Source of the DNA: Oceanobacillus caeni
Lineage (GTDB): Bacteria; Bacillota; Bacilli; Bacillales; Amphibacillaceae
Length of the DNA stretch: 51,614 nucleotides
Direction of reading: 5' to 3'
NCBI RefSeq assembly: GCF_019037185.1
Contig: NZ_JAHHXM010000024.1
Location: 1-51,614, forward strand
The notes under the pieces are model-generated. The model saw only the letters and a list, made by a program, of their open reading frames with translations. It made no database searches and was not told where the DNA came from. A program made the position numbers and the translations under genes. Every line of letters starts with the position of its first letter. Position 1 is the stretch's first letter. This document shows, piece by piece, positions 8,203-16,773 of this stretch.

Positions 8203-9621
8203 TTATCCTAATAGGAATACAGCTATAGCTGTTGAAACAATCAAGCCAATAATTACTGGTAAAAAGTTTTTCCGTACTAAATCCATTACGGAAACTCCAC
8301 ATAGTCCCGCTATGGCGATTAAAGATGACCATGCTATGATGGTTCCTCCTCCAGTCCAGATTGCACCCATTTGACCAATTGCTGCTAATGTTGTTGCATC
8401 GATAGAACCATTCTCCAAACTTGCTGCAAGCGCACCAGTTAATGGTAAACCAGAAAAACCAGATCCATCTAGCCCAGTAATAATACCTATAATTAAGATA
8501 CTAAACCCAGCAAAAAATGCACTCTGTGGTAGGAATTCTTGCGTGGCTTCAACTAATCCAAATAATAAAGAAGGCCCATTTTCCACTCCCAATATAGCTC
8601 CGGAAAAGTCCCCACTACCTAGAAAGAAGAAACCTGCAATCGGGATGACAGGCCCCATCGCTTTGAATGCAAATACGAAACCGTCCGTAATATGATTACT
8701 AATATAATTTAATGCTTCTGATTTACCGAAAGCAAGAGTTGACATTAGCAATAAAATAGCAGCTACACCACCAACAAAAGCAGCTCCATCTCCTCCTACT
8801 AATCCTCCATTACCGGAAGAAAGCTTATTCACTAACATAACAATAAGCACTAAGAGAAGAGCAATTGGTACAAATATTGCAAAAACCTTACTCCATAATT
8901 TAAGATTCACAGTCTTAGCCACATTTTTTGTTTCGTCCGATGTTTGCAAATTTCTTAATTCATTTTGAATATTTTCATTGTCCTTCGATCGGATTTGTTT
9001 TCTATAGAAAAGATAAGCTAATCCTAATGCTAAAACTCCAGAAATTAGCGATAAAATAAGAGCTTTATCCGCAACTATGGATGTATCTAATCCGCCAGAT
9101 GCAGCCGAGAGACTTGGGGCAACTTGAACAATATAGTCAGAAGATAAGGCCATTCCCTGTCCTGCTATGGCAATAGATACTGCAGCAATAATTGCTGGTA
9201 ATCCCGCACGAACTGCTGCCGGTACTAATAATGCACAGATTAACGGGACAGCCGGAGTTGGCCAAAAGAATAAGGATATGACATAAGTGACAACCGCCAA
9301 CACAAAGAAAGAAACATGACCATTGACCATTAATTTTTGAATGGGCTGAATCATTCGTTTATCCGCACCTAAATCCCGTAGTGAATTAAGGAGTGCAAGC
9401 ATGAACATAATAATTAAGAAAATGTTAAATAACTCTTGAGCTGCAACTAAATTGGCTTGGAAAATGGCTTTAAATCCACCAATGATGTCCCCCGTAAAAA
9501 CCCATGCAATAATAAAGGTTCCTAAAATCGTTGGTAAAACAACGCCTTTTCTAAATATCATGGTAACGATAATAACTATCGTAAATATACCGTATAGCCA
9601 GTGAGCTAAAGTTAAATCCAT
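8203..9621 (-). CDS. Multi-pass transporter of ion-transporter type (GntP/DcuC-like)
   Basis: 472 residues with about 12 hydrophobic segments in two halves separated by a charged loop near residues 205-235, the layout of ion-transporter-superfamily carriers. GDGAAFVGGVAA, GLDGSGFSGLPLTGALAAS and a re-entrant-like FFWPTPAVPLICALL segment are visible. Probably an organic-anion or amino-acid carrier; the substrate is not known. It is the first gene of a likely operon with the glutamate dehydrogenase, which suggests an amino acid or its 2-oxo acid. Confidence 0.7.
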   Translation of the reverse strand: MDLTLAHWLYGIFTIVIIVTMIFRKGVVLPTILGTFIIAWVFTGDIIGGFKAIFQANLVAAQELFNIFLIIMFMLALLNSLRDLGADKRMIQPIQKLMVNGHVSFFVLAVVTYVISLFFWPTPAVPLICALLVPAAVRAGLPAIIAAVSIAIAGQGMALSSDYIVQVAPSLSAASGGLDTSIVADKALILSLISGVLALGLAYLFYRKQIRSKDNENIQNELRNLQTSDETKNVAKTVNLKLWSKVFAIFVPIALLLVLIVMLVNKLSSGNGGLVGGDGAAFVGGVAAILLLMSTLAFGKSEALNYISNHITDGFVFAFKAMGPVIPIAGFFFLGSGDFSGAILGVENGPSLLFGLVEATQEFLPQSAFFAGFSILIIGIITGLDGSGFSGLPLTGALAASLENGSIDATTLAAIGQMGAIWTGGGTIIAWSSLIAIAGLCGVSVMDLVRKNFLPVIIGLIVSTAIAVFLLG

Positions 9622-9712
9622 TTAATCCCCTTCCTTTCCTTAATGTGCTATAGCCTATGCGTAAATAAATCAAAACGCTACAGTCCAATAAGGAAGGAAA
9701 TCATGTTTAACA

Positions 9713-9752
9713 AAAAAAGAACAACCAGTGTAAACAACTAGATGTTCTTTCT
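9713..9752 (-). terminator. Probable terminator of vanW-like gene
   Basis: AAAGAACA...TGTTCTTT stem separated by about 19 bases, just beyond the stop at 9757. Confidence 0.45.
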
Positions 9753-9756
9753 CCAT

Positions 9757-10623
9757 TTAATTGCCTGTAAAGTTTTCTGCAGACTCTGTAGAATATATCG
9801 TTACAATCATTTGACCGTTGCTAGCCTTCGCACGGATTAGAATAGGATCATTATATAAATTTTTAAATACAAAATCTGGTCCCCACCAACTTACGGTAGC
9901 ATCTCTTCCAGGCGGAACATATGGTACTCTCTTACTATGAGCATAACGTTCAACTATTTGTATACCTTTTAAATCAACAGCATTAAAAAGTGTGGAAGAT
10001 ACTTGGCAAATTCCCCCTCCAATATCCTCCGATAATTCTCCTCTCACAATGACAGGTGCACGTTTATACCCTTTCTCTTTTGTTCGCTCACCAACAATGT
10101 CATTAAAGGAAAAAGTCTCTCCTGGAAAAACAACAATATTATCAATTGCCTCTGTAGCCAATGAAATATTATGAGACCTTTCTTTATTACTACTACTAAA
10201 TGAAGTAACGTAGCTTCCTAACTTTTTTGCACTAATTTCCTTTAGTAACCCACTATCCACTTTAGGATATATTTCTCTTAAAGGAACTTTAAACTTTTTA
10301 TCGGTAGAACTATAATAATGAGTAAGAAAATTCTCCAGAAACTTATTTCTATCCAACGTTAGCCCATACTTCCCCTCGATTATTTCATTGCTTTTCCCAA
10401 ATTTTGCATTCGTTGGTTCTTTATAAACTTTAGACTCTAAGTTCTCCATTAATAATTCCAGTTTATTCATATCCAAAAAAATAGAATCAAAGTTAGTCAA
10501 TTCATACTGATGAATTTCCGCTTTTTCTAACCATATTTCATTATTCTTTTTTAACTCAAAGTCTTCTGAATCCGATGCGACAGGATGACCAACTAAAGCA
10601 AAAATAAAAGCTAAAAACAACAT
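9757..10623 (-). CDS. Secreted VanW-family protein
   Basis: 288 residues from ATG at 10623, with GAGGTG six bases upstream; a longer frame to 10653 has no ribosome site. Signal peptide (about 1-18, cleaved near VASDSE). The C-terminal half is the VanW domain: FSFNDIVGER (about 175), ICQVSSTLFNA (about 207) and GRDATVSWWGPDF (about 242). VanW proteins are cell-wall-associated, first seen in vancomycin-resistance clusters; the biochemical role is unknown. No van genes are near, so this is not evidence of glycopeptide resistance. Confidence 0.85.
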   Translation of the reverse strand: MLFLAFIFALVGHPVASDSEDFELKKNNEIWLEKAEIHQYELTNFDSIFLDMNKLELLMENLESKVYKEPTNAKFGKSNEIIEGKYGLTLDRNKFLENFLTHYYSSTDKKFKVPLREIYPKVDSGLLKEISAKKLGSYVTSFSSSNKERSHNISLATEAIDNIVVFPGETFSFNDIVGERTKEKGYKRAPVIVRGELSEDIGGGICQVSSTLFNAVDLKGIQIVERYAHSKRVPYVPPGRDATVSWWGPDFVFKNLYNDPILIRAKASNGQMIVTIYSTESAENFTGN

Positions 10624-10724
10624 CTTTTTCACCTCACATTTATTATGAGGCAAAATAACAGAAACATGTAAAAAGAAAAACGCAATCGCCCATTTAGCAC
10701 CGTATGGAGTGAGTCTTCGTAAAA

Positions 10725-10760
10725 AAAGCCACTTAGCTAAATTAGCTAAATGGCTTTATT
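10725..10760. terminator. Bidirectional terminator
   Basis: AAGCCACTTAGCTAA and TTAGCTAAATGGCTT form a near-perfect stem flanked by A and T runs. It lies beyond the end of the small 10762-10860 gene. Confidence 0.75.
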
Positions 10761-10761
10761 C

Positions 10762-10860
10762 CTAATAGAAGTCTCTTTTGTCTTCTAAACAATCACTTGC
10801 TACTCTATACCCTACCAATGCAACAAGCACAAGTAATATACCGTATAAGAAGTTTTTCAT
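10762..10860 (-). CDS. Small single-pass membrane protein (32 aa)
   Basis: ATG at 10860 has GGGGAGG nine bases upstream and the frame ends in TAG at 10762. The peptide MKNFLYGILLVLVALVGYRV continues ASDCLEDKRDFY: one membrane helix with a short acidic cytoplasmic or external tail. Good ribosome site, own terminator and membrane-helix composition make it a likely real gene. No family recognised. It may be cotranscribed with ndh, whose stop is 74 bases upstream. Confidence 0.7.
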   Translation of the reverse strand: MKNFLYGILLVLVALVGYRVASDCLEDKRDFY

Positions 10861-10933
10861 TTAAAAATTACCTCCCCTTTTAGAGCAATACTTTTTTAAA
10901 CTTTATACCATCAAACAATTGTCTACCTTCTTA

Positions 10934-12142
10934 TTAAAAAGGACGGAATTTACCTTTTTTCACTACTGTTTTTGCTCCACCGACTAGGAACAATGTACGG
11001 TCATCAACGACTTTCTTCATAGCTGCAGCAGATTTACCTTTTATTTTAGTTCCTTGGAAGATATTTCCGATTCCATCAGTCAAACCAAGTGAAGCAACGG
11101 TACCTTTATCACTGAAGACAAAGTCTTTTAACGGTGCATTATGAATTAATGCCGCAATGTTTTCAGCTGCTACAACACCTTCTTGAGTTGCTAATTGGCC
11201 AGTTGGAGGATAAGGTCTTCCCGTTTCTTTGTTCATTACCCATGAACAATCTCCTAAAGCAAAGATATCTTCTTCCCCTTGGATACGAAGATCTGCATCA
11301 ACGTTCACTTTACCTTTCACTAATTCAAAGCCAGATTTACCTAGTACTGGACTACCCGTTACGCCACCAGTCCAAACAACCGTTCCACCTTTGATTAATT
11401 CTTTATCTTCACCAACAATGAATCCTTCAGGTGTACATTCAGAAATTGCAGCACCCATACGGAATTCTACACCGCGAGATTCAAGTGATTGAATAGCGTA
11501 AGATACTAAATCTTTATCGAACATAGGTAATATAGAAGGAGCTGCTTCCACATTAATAATACGTACTTTGTTACGTGGAATATCATGTTTCTTACATAGT
11601 CTTGGTACTTCTTCTACTAGTTCACCAACAAACTCGATTCCAGTGAAACCGCCTCCACCGACTACTATGTTCAAAGCCTCGTCATCAGTGATTTCTCCCG
11701 CACTATATTTTGCGAACTGATATTCAATATGCTCTGCAATTAAGCGACTAGAATCTATATCTTGAATGAAGAATGCATTTTCTTCCATTCCTTTAATTCC
11801 AAATGTATTTGTTACAAATCCTAATGCGATAACTAGATAATCATAAGTAACTTCGCTATTTTCTAGGACAACGCGTTTTTCATCTTTATTAATTTCAACA
11901 ACTGTATCGTAAACTAAACGAACACGGTTTGGATTTACTACATCGCTAATCATAAAACGAGCTTGGTTAGGAGTAAGAGTTCCGGCTGCTACTTCATGTA
12001 ACCAAGTACTTTCGTAGTGATAATTGTGTTTATTAATAAGAACAATTTCTGCTTCTTCTTGTGATAATTTTTTGGTTAGGTGTCTTACTGTAACTAGTCC
12101 TGCATAACCAGCACCTAGTACGACCACTTTAGGTTTACTCAT
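10934..12142 (-). CDS. ndh: Type II NADH:quinone oxidoreductase (NDH-2)
   Basis: 402 residues, about the length of Bacillus NDH-2. FAD-binding GAGYAGL (about 10-16), NADH-binding VGGGGFTGIEFVGEL (about 161-175) and a second flavin motif IFALGDCSWV (about 294). It oxidises NADH and reduces menaquinone at the membrane without pumping protons, feeding electrons to oxidases such as the quinol oxidase at 29-33 kb. ATG start with AAAGGTGATG upstream. The C-terminal amphipathic stretch rich in lysine is the usual membrane anchor. Confidence 0.92.
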   Translation of the reverse strand: MSKPKVVVLGAGYAGLVTVRHLTKKLSQEEAEIVLINKHNYHYESTWLHEVAAGTLTPNQARFMISDVVNPNRVRLVYDTVVEINKDEKRVVLENSEVTYDYLVIALGFVTNTFGIKGMEENAFFIQDIDSSRLIAEHIEYQFAKYSAGEITDDEALNIVVGGGGFTGIEFVGELVEEVPRLCKKHDIPRNKVRIINVEAAPSILPMFDKDLVSYAIQSLESRGVEFRMGAAISECTPEGFIVGEDKELIKGGTVVWTGGVTGSPVLGKSGFELVKGKVNVDADLRIQGEEDIFALGDCSWVMNKETGRPYPPTGQLATQEGVVAAENIAALIHNAPLKDFVFSDKGTVASLGLTDGIGNIFQGTKIKGKSAAAMKKVVDDRTLFLVGGAKTVVKKGKFRPF

Positions 12143-12236
12143 TTAAAACATCACCTTTCTTAATCTTTAATATGTACTTTTAGTAAAGTTAAATGTATAA
12201 GGTTTCACACATTTATCTCTACGTAACATTAAACCT

Positions 12237-12266
12237 CTTATACAATAAAAAGTAAAGTATAATCAA
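12237..12266 (-). promoter_or_regulatory. Candidate SigA promoter of ndh
   Basis: On the minus strand TTGATT, 18 bases, TATAAG, about 95 bases upstream of the ndh ATG. The rest of 12143-12498 shows no gene or other feature that I can support. Confidence 0.4.
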
Positions 12267-12497
12267 GTGAAACTTATCAGAACCCCACTAGCCACCCCAT
12301 CACAACTCACAATTCTTAATTGAATCGAATTTCTAACTAGGGACTTACAACATAGAACGTGCTAATTCCGCCGAGACTACATTTTTTGATGATGGAACTT
12401 AGTAGTTAGGGTCCCAAGAGTTGCATTTTAATAAGCCAGCTAGTTAAGATATGATTAATTCACATCTAATATAATACCAAATTTTTCACCAATAGGC

Positions 12498-12530
12498 TAA
12501 TAAAGAAGACTTCCATCAGTGGGGGGGTTA
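12498..12530 (+). repeat. Dispersed folded repeat, copy B (5' end only)
   Basis: AATAAAGAAGACTTCCATCA then a G run: the conserved left end of the repeat family up to the first arm of hairpin 1, after which similarity stops. A truncated copy. Confidence 0.7.
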
Positions 12531-12574
12531 CACGTGATAAACGAGTGTTTTCTCAGTGAATTTCCAAAAAAAGA

Positions 12575-14065
12575 TTAAAAAACTTGGTGTTCGCTATTAG
12601 GTTGAGCGAACGCCAAGTTTTCTAATTGTTGCATTTGTTCTTTCCATTCTTCTACTTGATCTCTAATGTCTTTCGCTTCTTGATCGATTTCCTCAAGTTT
12701 ATTTGTACGAAATTCACTGATAATATCTAACTTATTACGATATTCTTCAATAATGAGCTCAGACACTTGATCAACAATTGATTGATCAACGAATTTTTCC
12801 AAACTTAGAATTTGAACGGCTTGGTCATATCTTGATTTTTCCGTTTTAATAACTTCTCTAATTTGGTTTAAGTCCTCATCAAATCGATTATATTCATCTA
12901 ATATTTCCCATGGCCCTGGTGCTTTGGTATGAGCAAGAGCTAAATCAATGTAGTTTTTTAGCCATTTCTCACCAATGATATTCTTTAACTCTTCTTCATT
13001 TTTTACGGAATAGTAGGATCCTTTTCCTAAAATGGAAAGTTCCTTCAGCATATCCCCTGCATCTTCATCAACTTCAAGGCCGATAATATGAACGGATCTA
13101 TCTACATTTTTACTCATAAACGTTTTAATTTCCTTAACTGGATCTCCATTACATGTTTCCGCACCGTTACTTATCACATAAATAGAAACTTCTTCATCTT
13201 CCTCTCCGCTAATTTCTTCCGCCTTTTTCAAAGCTTGTGACAACGGAGATTCACCATTACCTTCTATCGTTCTTAATGATTGTTTGAATTGCTCTTCATC
13301 AAAGGCCCCCATCGGATACATTTCTTCAACCGCATTACAGGCTTGTACATGATCGGTTTCCGAATTATTATTTTTATGACCGTAGACAATTAAGGAAACC
13401 TCATTATTTTGGCCAATTATTTTTGCAAATCGAGTAATAGAATTTTTAATGGTTTCTAATGTTAACTGACCATCTTGCGATAAAAGCATGCTAGATTTTG
13501 CATCTAATAGAATGATAGCCTTTCCACGATTAGACTGCACATCATTATTATCTTCCTCACTAACGCTTGGCATAAATGGTTTATCAAATCTTGGCTCAAA
13601 ATTCTCTGCTCTATTAATTATTTCTTTATAATTAGGGGAACGGAGTAATTGAACGATTTTATTATAAATCTCCGTTGAATCCGCTGTTTCATTAGTTAAT
13701 TTTTCTAGTTCCTCAATCATTGCTTTTATTTGATTAGAATTTAGTGGTTCAATAGCCGAATTCTCTACCTCAAATTGGGGCGTAGCATCTTGTACTAATG
13801 ATCCTGATTTTTGTTCTTTCATCTGTTCTAAAGAATTTATTTTAGAAACTGACTCACTTTCTGAGGAAGTCTCTATACCCGGGTCATTCTCATGCTTCTC
13901 TTCATTTACTTGTTCATTGCCTTTTTCTTCTTTTACCTCGGTTTGATTATTATTAGTTTCGTTATTTGGATTTTTGATTACGGTATTAACTTTTTCTCCA
14001 TTGTTACATGCACCTAAGAATAATAAACAGATGATACAGATGGATACCATTTTTTTATTAAACAT
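12575..14065 (-). CDS. Lipoprotein with a von Willebrand factor A domain and C-terminal coiled coil
   Basis: 496 residues from ATG at 14065 (GGAGGGAGAAA upstream); the frame extends to 14134 but that part is repeat DNA. Lipoprotein signal with LGAC (Cys about 20). A long acidic, Asn/Glu-rich linker (20-115) leads to a VWA domain (about 180-370) and then a charged coiled-coil (about 400-485). The metal site looks degenerate: DAKSS where DxSxS is usual, ESPL for the Thr motif and SNGAETC for SDGxxTC. It resembles the YwmC/YwmD group of secreted VWA proteins. Function unknown; probably protein-protein contact at the cell surface. Confidence 0.8.
   Translation of the reverse strand: MFNKKMVSICIICLLFLGACNNGEKVNTVIKNPNNETNNNQTEVKEEKGNEQVNEEKHENDPGIETSSESESVSKINSLEQMKEQKSGSLVQDATPQFEVENSAIEPLNSNQIKAMIEELEKLTNETADSTEIYNKIVQLLRSPNYKEIINRAENFEPRFDKPFMPSVSEEDNNDVQSNRGKAIILLDAKSSMLLSQDGQLTLETIKNSITRFAKIIGQNNEVSLIVYGHKNNNSETDHVQACNAVEEMYPMGAFDEEQFKQSLRTIEGNGESPLSQALKKAEEISGEEDEEVSIYVISNGAETCNGDPVKEIKTFMSKNVDRSVHIIGLEVDEDAGDMLKELSILGKGSYYSVKNEEELKNIIGEKWLKNYIDLALAHTKAPGPWEILDEYNRFDEDLNQIREVIKTEKSRYDQAVQILSLEKFVDQSIVDQVSELIIEEYRNKLDIISEFRTNKLEEIDQEAKDIRDQVEEWKEQMQQLENLAFAQPNSEHQVF
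12579..12622 (-). terminator. Terminator overlapping the VWA gene end
   Basis: AAAACTTGGTGTTCGCT and AGCGAACGCCAAGTTTT form a 17-base stem with one G-U type mismatch, with T runs following on the minus strand. The last codons of the gene lie in the stem. Confidence 0.8.
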
Positions 14066-14077
14066 TTTCTCCCTCCA

Positions 14078-14212
14078 ATAAAGAAGACTTCCGTCAGTGG
14101 GGGGTTCCTTCATCCCACTGATGATTAGTCGCACTTATCGAACCTTTACGGGCAGTCAGTCCCCCACCTACCTTCTTGGTTTCCCTAGAAGCTTAAGGTA
14201 GGATAAAATCCC
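14078..14212 (+). repeat. Dispersed folded repeat, copy C (most complete uninterrupted 5' part)
   Basis: Layout of the family: left end AATAAAGAAGACTTCC; hairpin 1 TCAGTGGGG/CCCACTGA; spacer GATTAGTCGCACTTATCGAA; then a nested rod, ACGGGCAGT ... CCTACCTTCTT / AGAAGCTTAAGGTAGG, which in full copies closes with ACTGCCCGT. Here the last arm is missing. It lies just upstream of the VWA gene ribosome site, so it may be transcribed in its leader. The remainder of 14213-14432 shows nothing I can support. Confidence 0.85.
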
Positions 14213-14432
14213 ACAGTCTAATAAGTCTGCAAACTATGTTCTTGTCCAATATTACCTAACTACTAAAAATGTTGCAACCACAGTAATAAGGACTAGTTGT
14301 CGAAATAAGTCTAAATATACTAGAAGGATTAAAATTAGATTGAGAAAGAATACATTACTACATTATTATAAGTGAAATGAACAAGCATTATGACTATTTT
14401 CTATAGGTTGAAAATAACCAAGGTCAGCTCCC

Positions 14433-16589
14433 TTATTTTTTCTTAAATTCCATTTTCCAACTATAGTAATCGTTGTCTGCATTTTTTTCATAGCTTAAAT
14501 ACGCATTAAATTTTTTACCATTTTTACTCGTTAATCCTTTTACATATGCTTTATTATTTTTCAGAATTTGCTTTACCATCGTTTTTGTTGGCTTCTTTTT
14601 CATCGTTTGTAAAAATTTATCATTCTTCCATATGATAAATTTACATCCATTCTTCCAATTACTACATCCAAATCCTTTATATCCATCAATAATTTCATTT
14701 CCACATTCTGGGCATTTACCAAGTACTTCATTAGTCACCTTTTTACTTTTCACTTCATGAATGATTATGTCTTCAGCACTTTTAACTGTTTCTACGGAAT
14801 TTATGGTAAATTGGAAAACGGTGCTTAAAAATTCCTGTTTACTCGCCTTCCCTCTTTGAATGTCTGAAAGAACTTTTTCTAATCTACCAGTAAAGTCCAA
14901 ATCAAATAATTGTTGAACTGGAAAAGTTTCTACCAATTTCACACCGAGTTCCGTACAGCTTAAATTTTTCCCAGAATTAGAAATATACCCTACATCTTTT
15001 AATTTTTTAATCGTTTCAGCTCTTGTTGCCGGGGTTCCAATGCTAAATCCTTTCAAAATACTGCCAAGAAGTTCGTCACTTTCCTCTTTCAAGTTTTTTC
15101 CACATGTCTCCATTACACGAAGAAGTGTTTTCTCTGTATGGGGTTTTGGTGGTTTTGTGACATGATTGGTAACCTCTGAATGTTTTATATGCACCTGTTC
15201 ATTTAATTGTACATGTGGTAATAAGGTATCTTTTGATTCCATTTTTTCTACCTTTTTCCATCCATCTATAAGTTGTACCCTTCCTTTTGAGTGAAAATCT
15301 CCATTCAATGGACTGGAATCAACTTTCATGGTTAAAGTCGTTTCTTCATATTCCGCGACGGGCATAAACTGCATGATAAAACGATTTAATATAGCAGAAT
15401 AAACGATAGATTCATCTTGTGTCATACGTTTAGGCTTTAGATAAGTAGGAATAATGGCGCTATGACTTTCCACCTTAGCATTGTTAAAAATTCTCTTTGA
15501 TTTGACAAATTTTATTTCATCTTTATATGGCAAATTTTCTGTATGTACTTTTAAAACTTGAGCGGTCTTTCCTACTAAACTTTCTTCTAGTGCGATGCTT
15601 GCTGTCCGCGGATATGTGATTAACTTCTTTTCATAGAGTGATTGTGCTACTTTCAAAACTTTATCAGAGGTCCAACCTTTATATTTATTCGTTATATGTC
15701 CTTGTAAATTGGAAAGATTAAATAGAAATGGCGGAAACTCTTTCTTCCTCTGTACTTGTTTATCTACAATAGTAGCTTGTCTACCTAGAAGATTTCTTTG
15801 TATTTCTTCTAAATACTCCCTGTCTTTAAACTTATCTTCTTTTTTCTCCCTATAAATTCCTTTATATTCTTCACTATTATTTGTCTGAAAAGTGGCTTCT
15901 AATTTAAAGTAGTTTTCTGGGACGAATTTTTCAATTTCTTTATCACGATCATAAATAATCTTTAACGTGGGTAACAATACTCGACCAATATTTAGTGCTT
16001 TTCCTCTGCCTTTTTGATATTTCAATGTTGCTACAGAAGTTAAGTTTATTCCAATAACCCAGTCCGCCCATTGTCTACTTATCCCAGCATCTCTTAGGGC
16101 TTTCATCGCTTGATTTGGTTTTACTTTTGCCAATCCTTCTATTACTTCATTCGGTGTCCATTCATTTAATAGTAAACGATATACCGGTTTGGACTGTCTT
16201 CCCCCACGGTATATAATACTATCGCCTATTAACTGTCCTTCTCGGTCATAGTCACACGCTGAAATAATTGCTTCTACATCTGTTCTATGTATTAATTGAT
16301 GGATTAGTTTTAATTGTTTATTTGCTCCACTATCTGGTTTTTCTCTATCTCTTGGATTACTTTTCACCTTATATTTAAATTCATTAGGGATAAATGGAAA
16401 GTTTTCCATTTTCCAGCGAGCCATTTTGCTATCATAATCCTTTGCATCATAAAGCTCTACCAAGTGGCCGAATGCCCAGGTCACTAAATAGCCATTGCCT
16501 TCAAAATAGCCGTCCTTTTTCGATTTTATTTTTAAAGCATCCGCTATATTTTTAGCAACAGAGGGTTTTTCTGCGAGTATTAATTTCAT
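14433..16589 (-). CDS. topB: DNA topoisomerase III
   Basis: 718 residues from ATG at 16589 (AGGTGAT five bases upstream), close to the usual 720-730. Toprim domain with KLILAEKPSVAKNIADAL (1-18) and the metal-binding ACDYDREG (about 105). Type IA active-site tyrosine in LITYPRTAS (about 324). C-terminal zinc ribbon with CPECGN and CSNWKNGC (about 640-665). It relaxes and decatenates negatively supercoiled DNA. It stands alone with no operon partners in sight. Confidence 0.95.
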   Translation of the reverse strand: MKLILAEKPSVAKNIADALKIKSKKDGYFEGNGYLVTWAFGHLVELYDAKDYDSKMARWKMENFPFIPNEFKYKVKSNPRDREKPDSGANKQLKLIHQLIHRTDVEAIISACDYDREGQLIGDSIIYRGGRQSKPVYRLLLNEWTPNEVIEGLAKVKPNQAMKALRDAGISRQWADWVIGINLTSVATLKYQKGRGKALNIGRVLLPTLKIIYDRDKEIEKFVPENYFKLEATFQTNNSEEYKGIYREKKEDKFKDREYLEEIQRNLLGRQATIVDKQVQRKKEFPPFLFNLSNLQGHITNKYKGWTSDKVLKVAQSLYEKKLITYPRTASIALEESLVGKTAQVLKVHTENLPYKDEIKFVKSKRIFNNAKVESHSAIIPTYLKPKRMTQDESIVYSAILNRFIMQFMPVAEYEETTLTMKVDSSPLNGDFHSKGRVQLIDGWKKVEKMESKDTLLPHVQLNEQVHIKHSEVTNHVTKPPKPHTEKTLLRVMETCGKNLKEESDELLGSILKGFSIGTPATRAETIKKLKDVGYISNSGKNLSCTELGVKLVETFPVQQLFDLDFTGRLEKVLSDIQRGKASKQEFLSTVFQFTINSVETVKSAEDIIIHEVKSKKVTNEVLGKCPECGNEIIDGYKGFGCSNWKNGCKFIIWKNDKFLQTMKKKPTKTMVKQILKNNKAYVKGLTSKNGKKFNAYLSYEKNADNDYYSWKMEFKKK

Positions 16590-16737
16590 AAGTATCACCT
16601 GATTCTATTATTTTTATGGATTTAAAAGAGAGGACTTTGGAAGATTCCATGAAGATATTCAGATAAATTTACACACCATTCTATCATATTTTAGGATAGG
16701 ATAATATTTTAGTAGATATATCTTTAATATAATGAGG

Positions 16738-16771
16738 AAGAAGGGAAATGAATAATCATATCCCTTCTATA
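16738..16771 (-). terminator. Probable terminator of the catalase gene
   Basis: AGAAGGGA...TCCCTTCT stem just downstream of the stop; the T tail is short. Confidence 0.5.
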
Positions 16772-16773
16772 AT

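Noticed and set aside
9757-10623. Vancomycin-resistance role for the VanW protein
   Set aside because: No vanHAX or regulator genes nearby; VanW-domain proteins are common in susceptible Firmicutes.
14066-14134. 23-residue extension of the VWA lipoprotein
   Set aside because: It is repeat DNA and would place residues before the lipoprotein signal.
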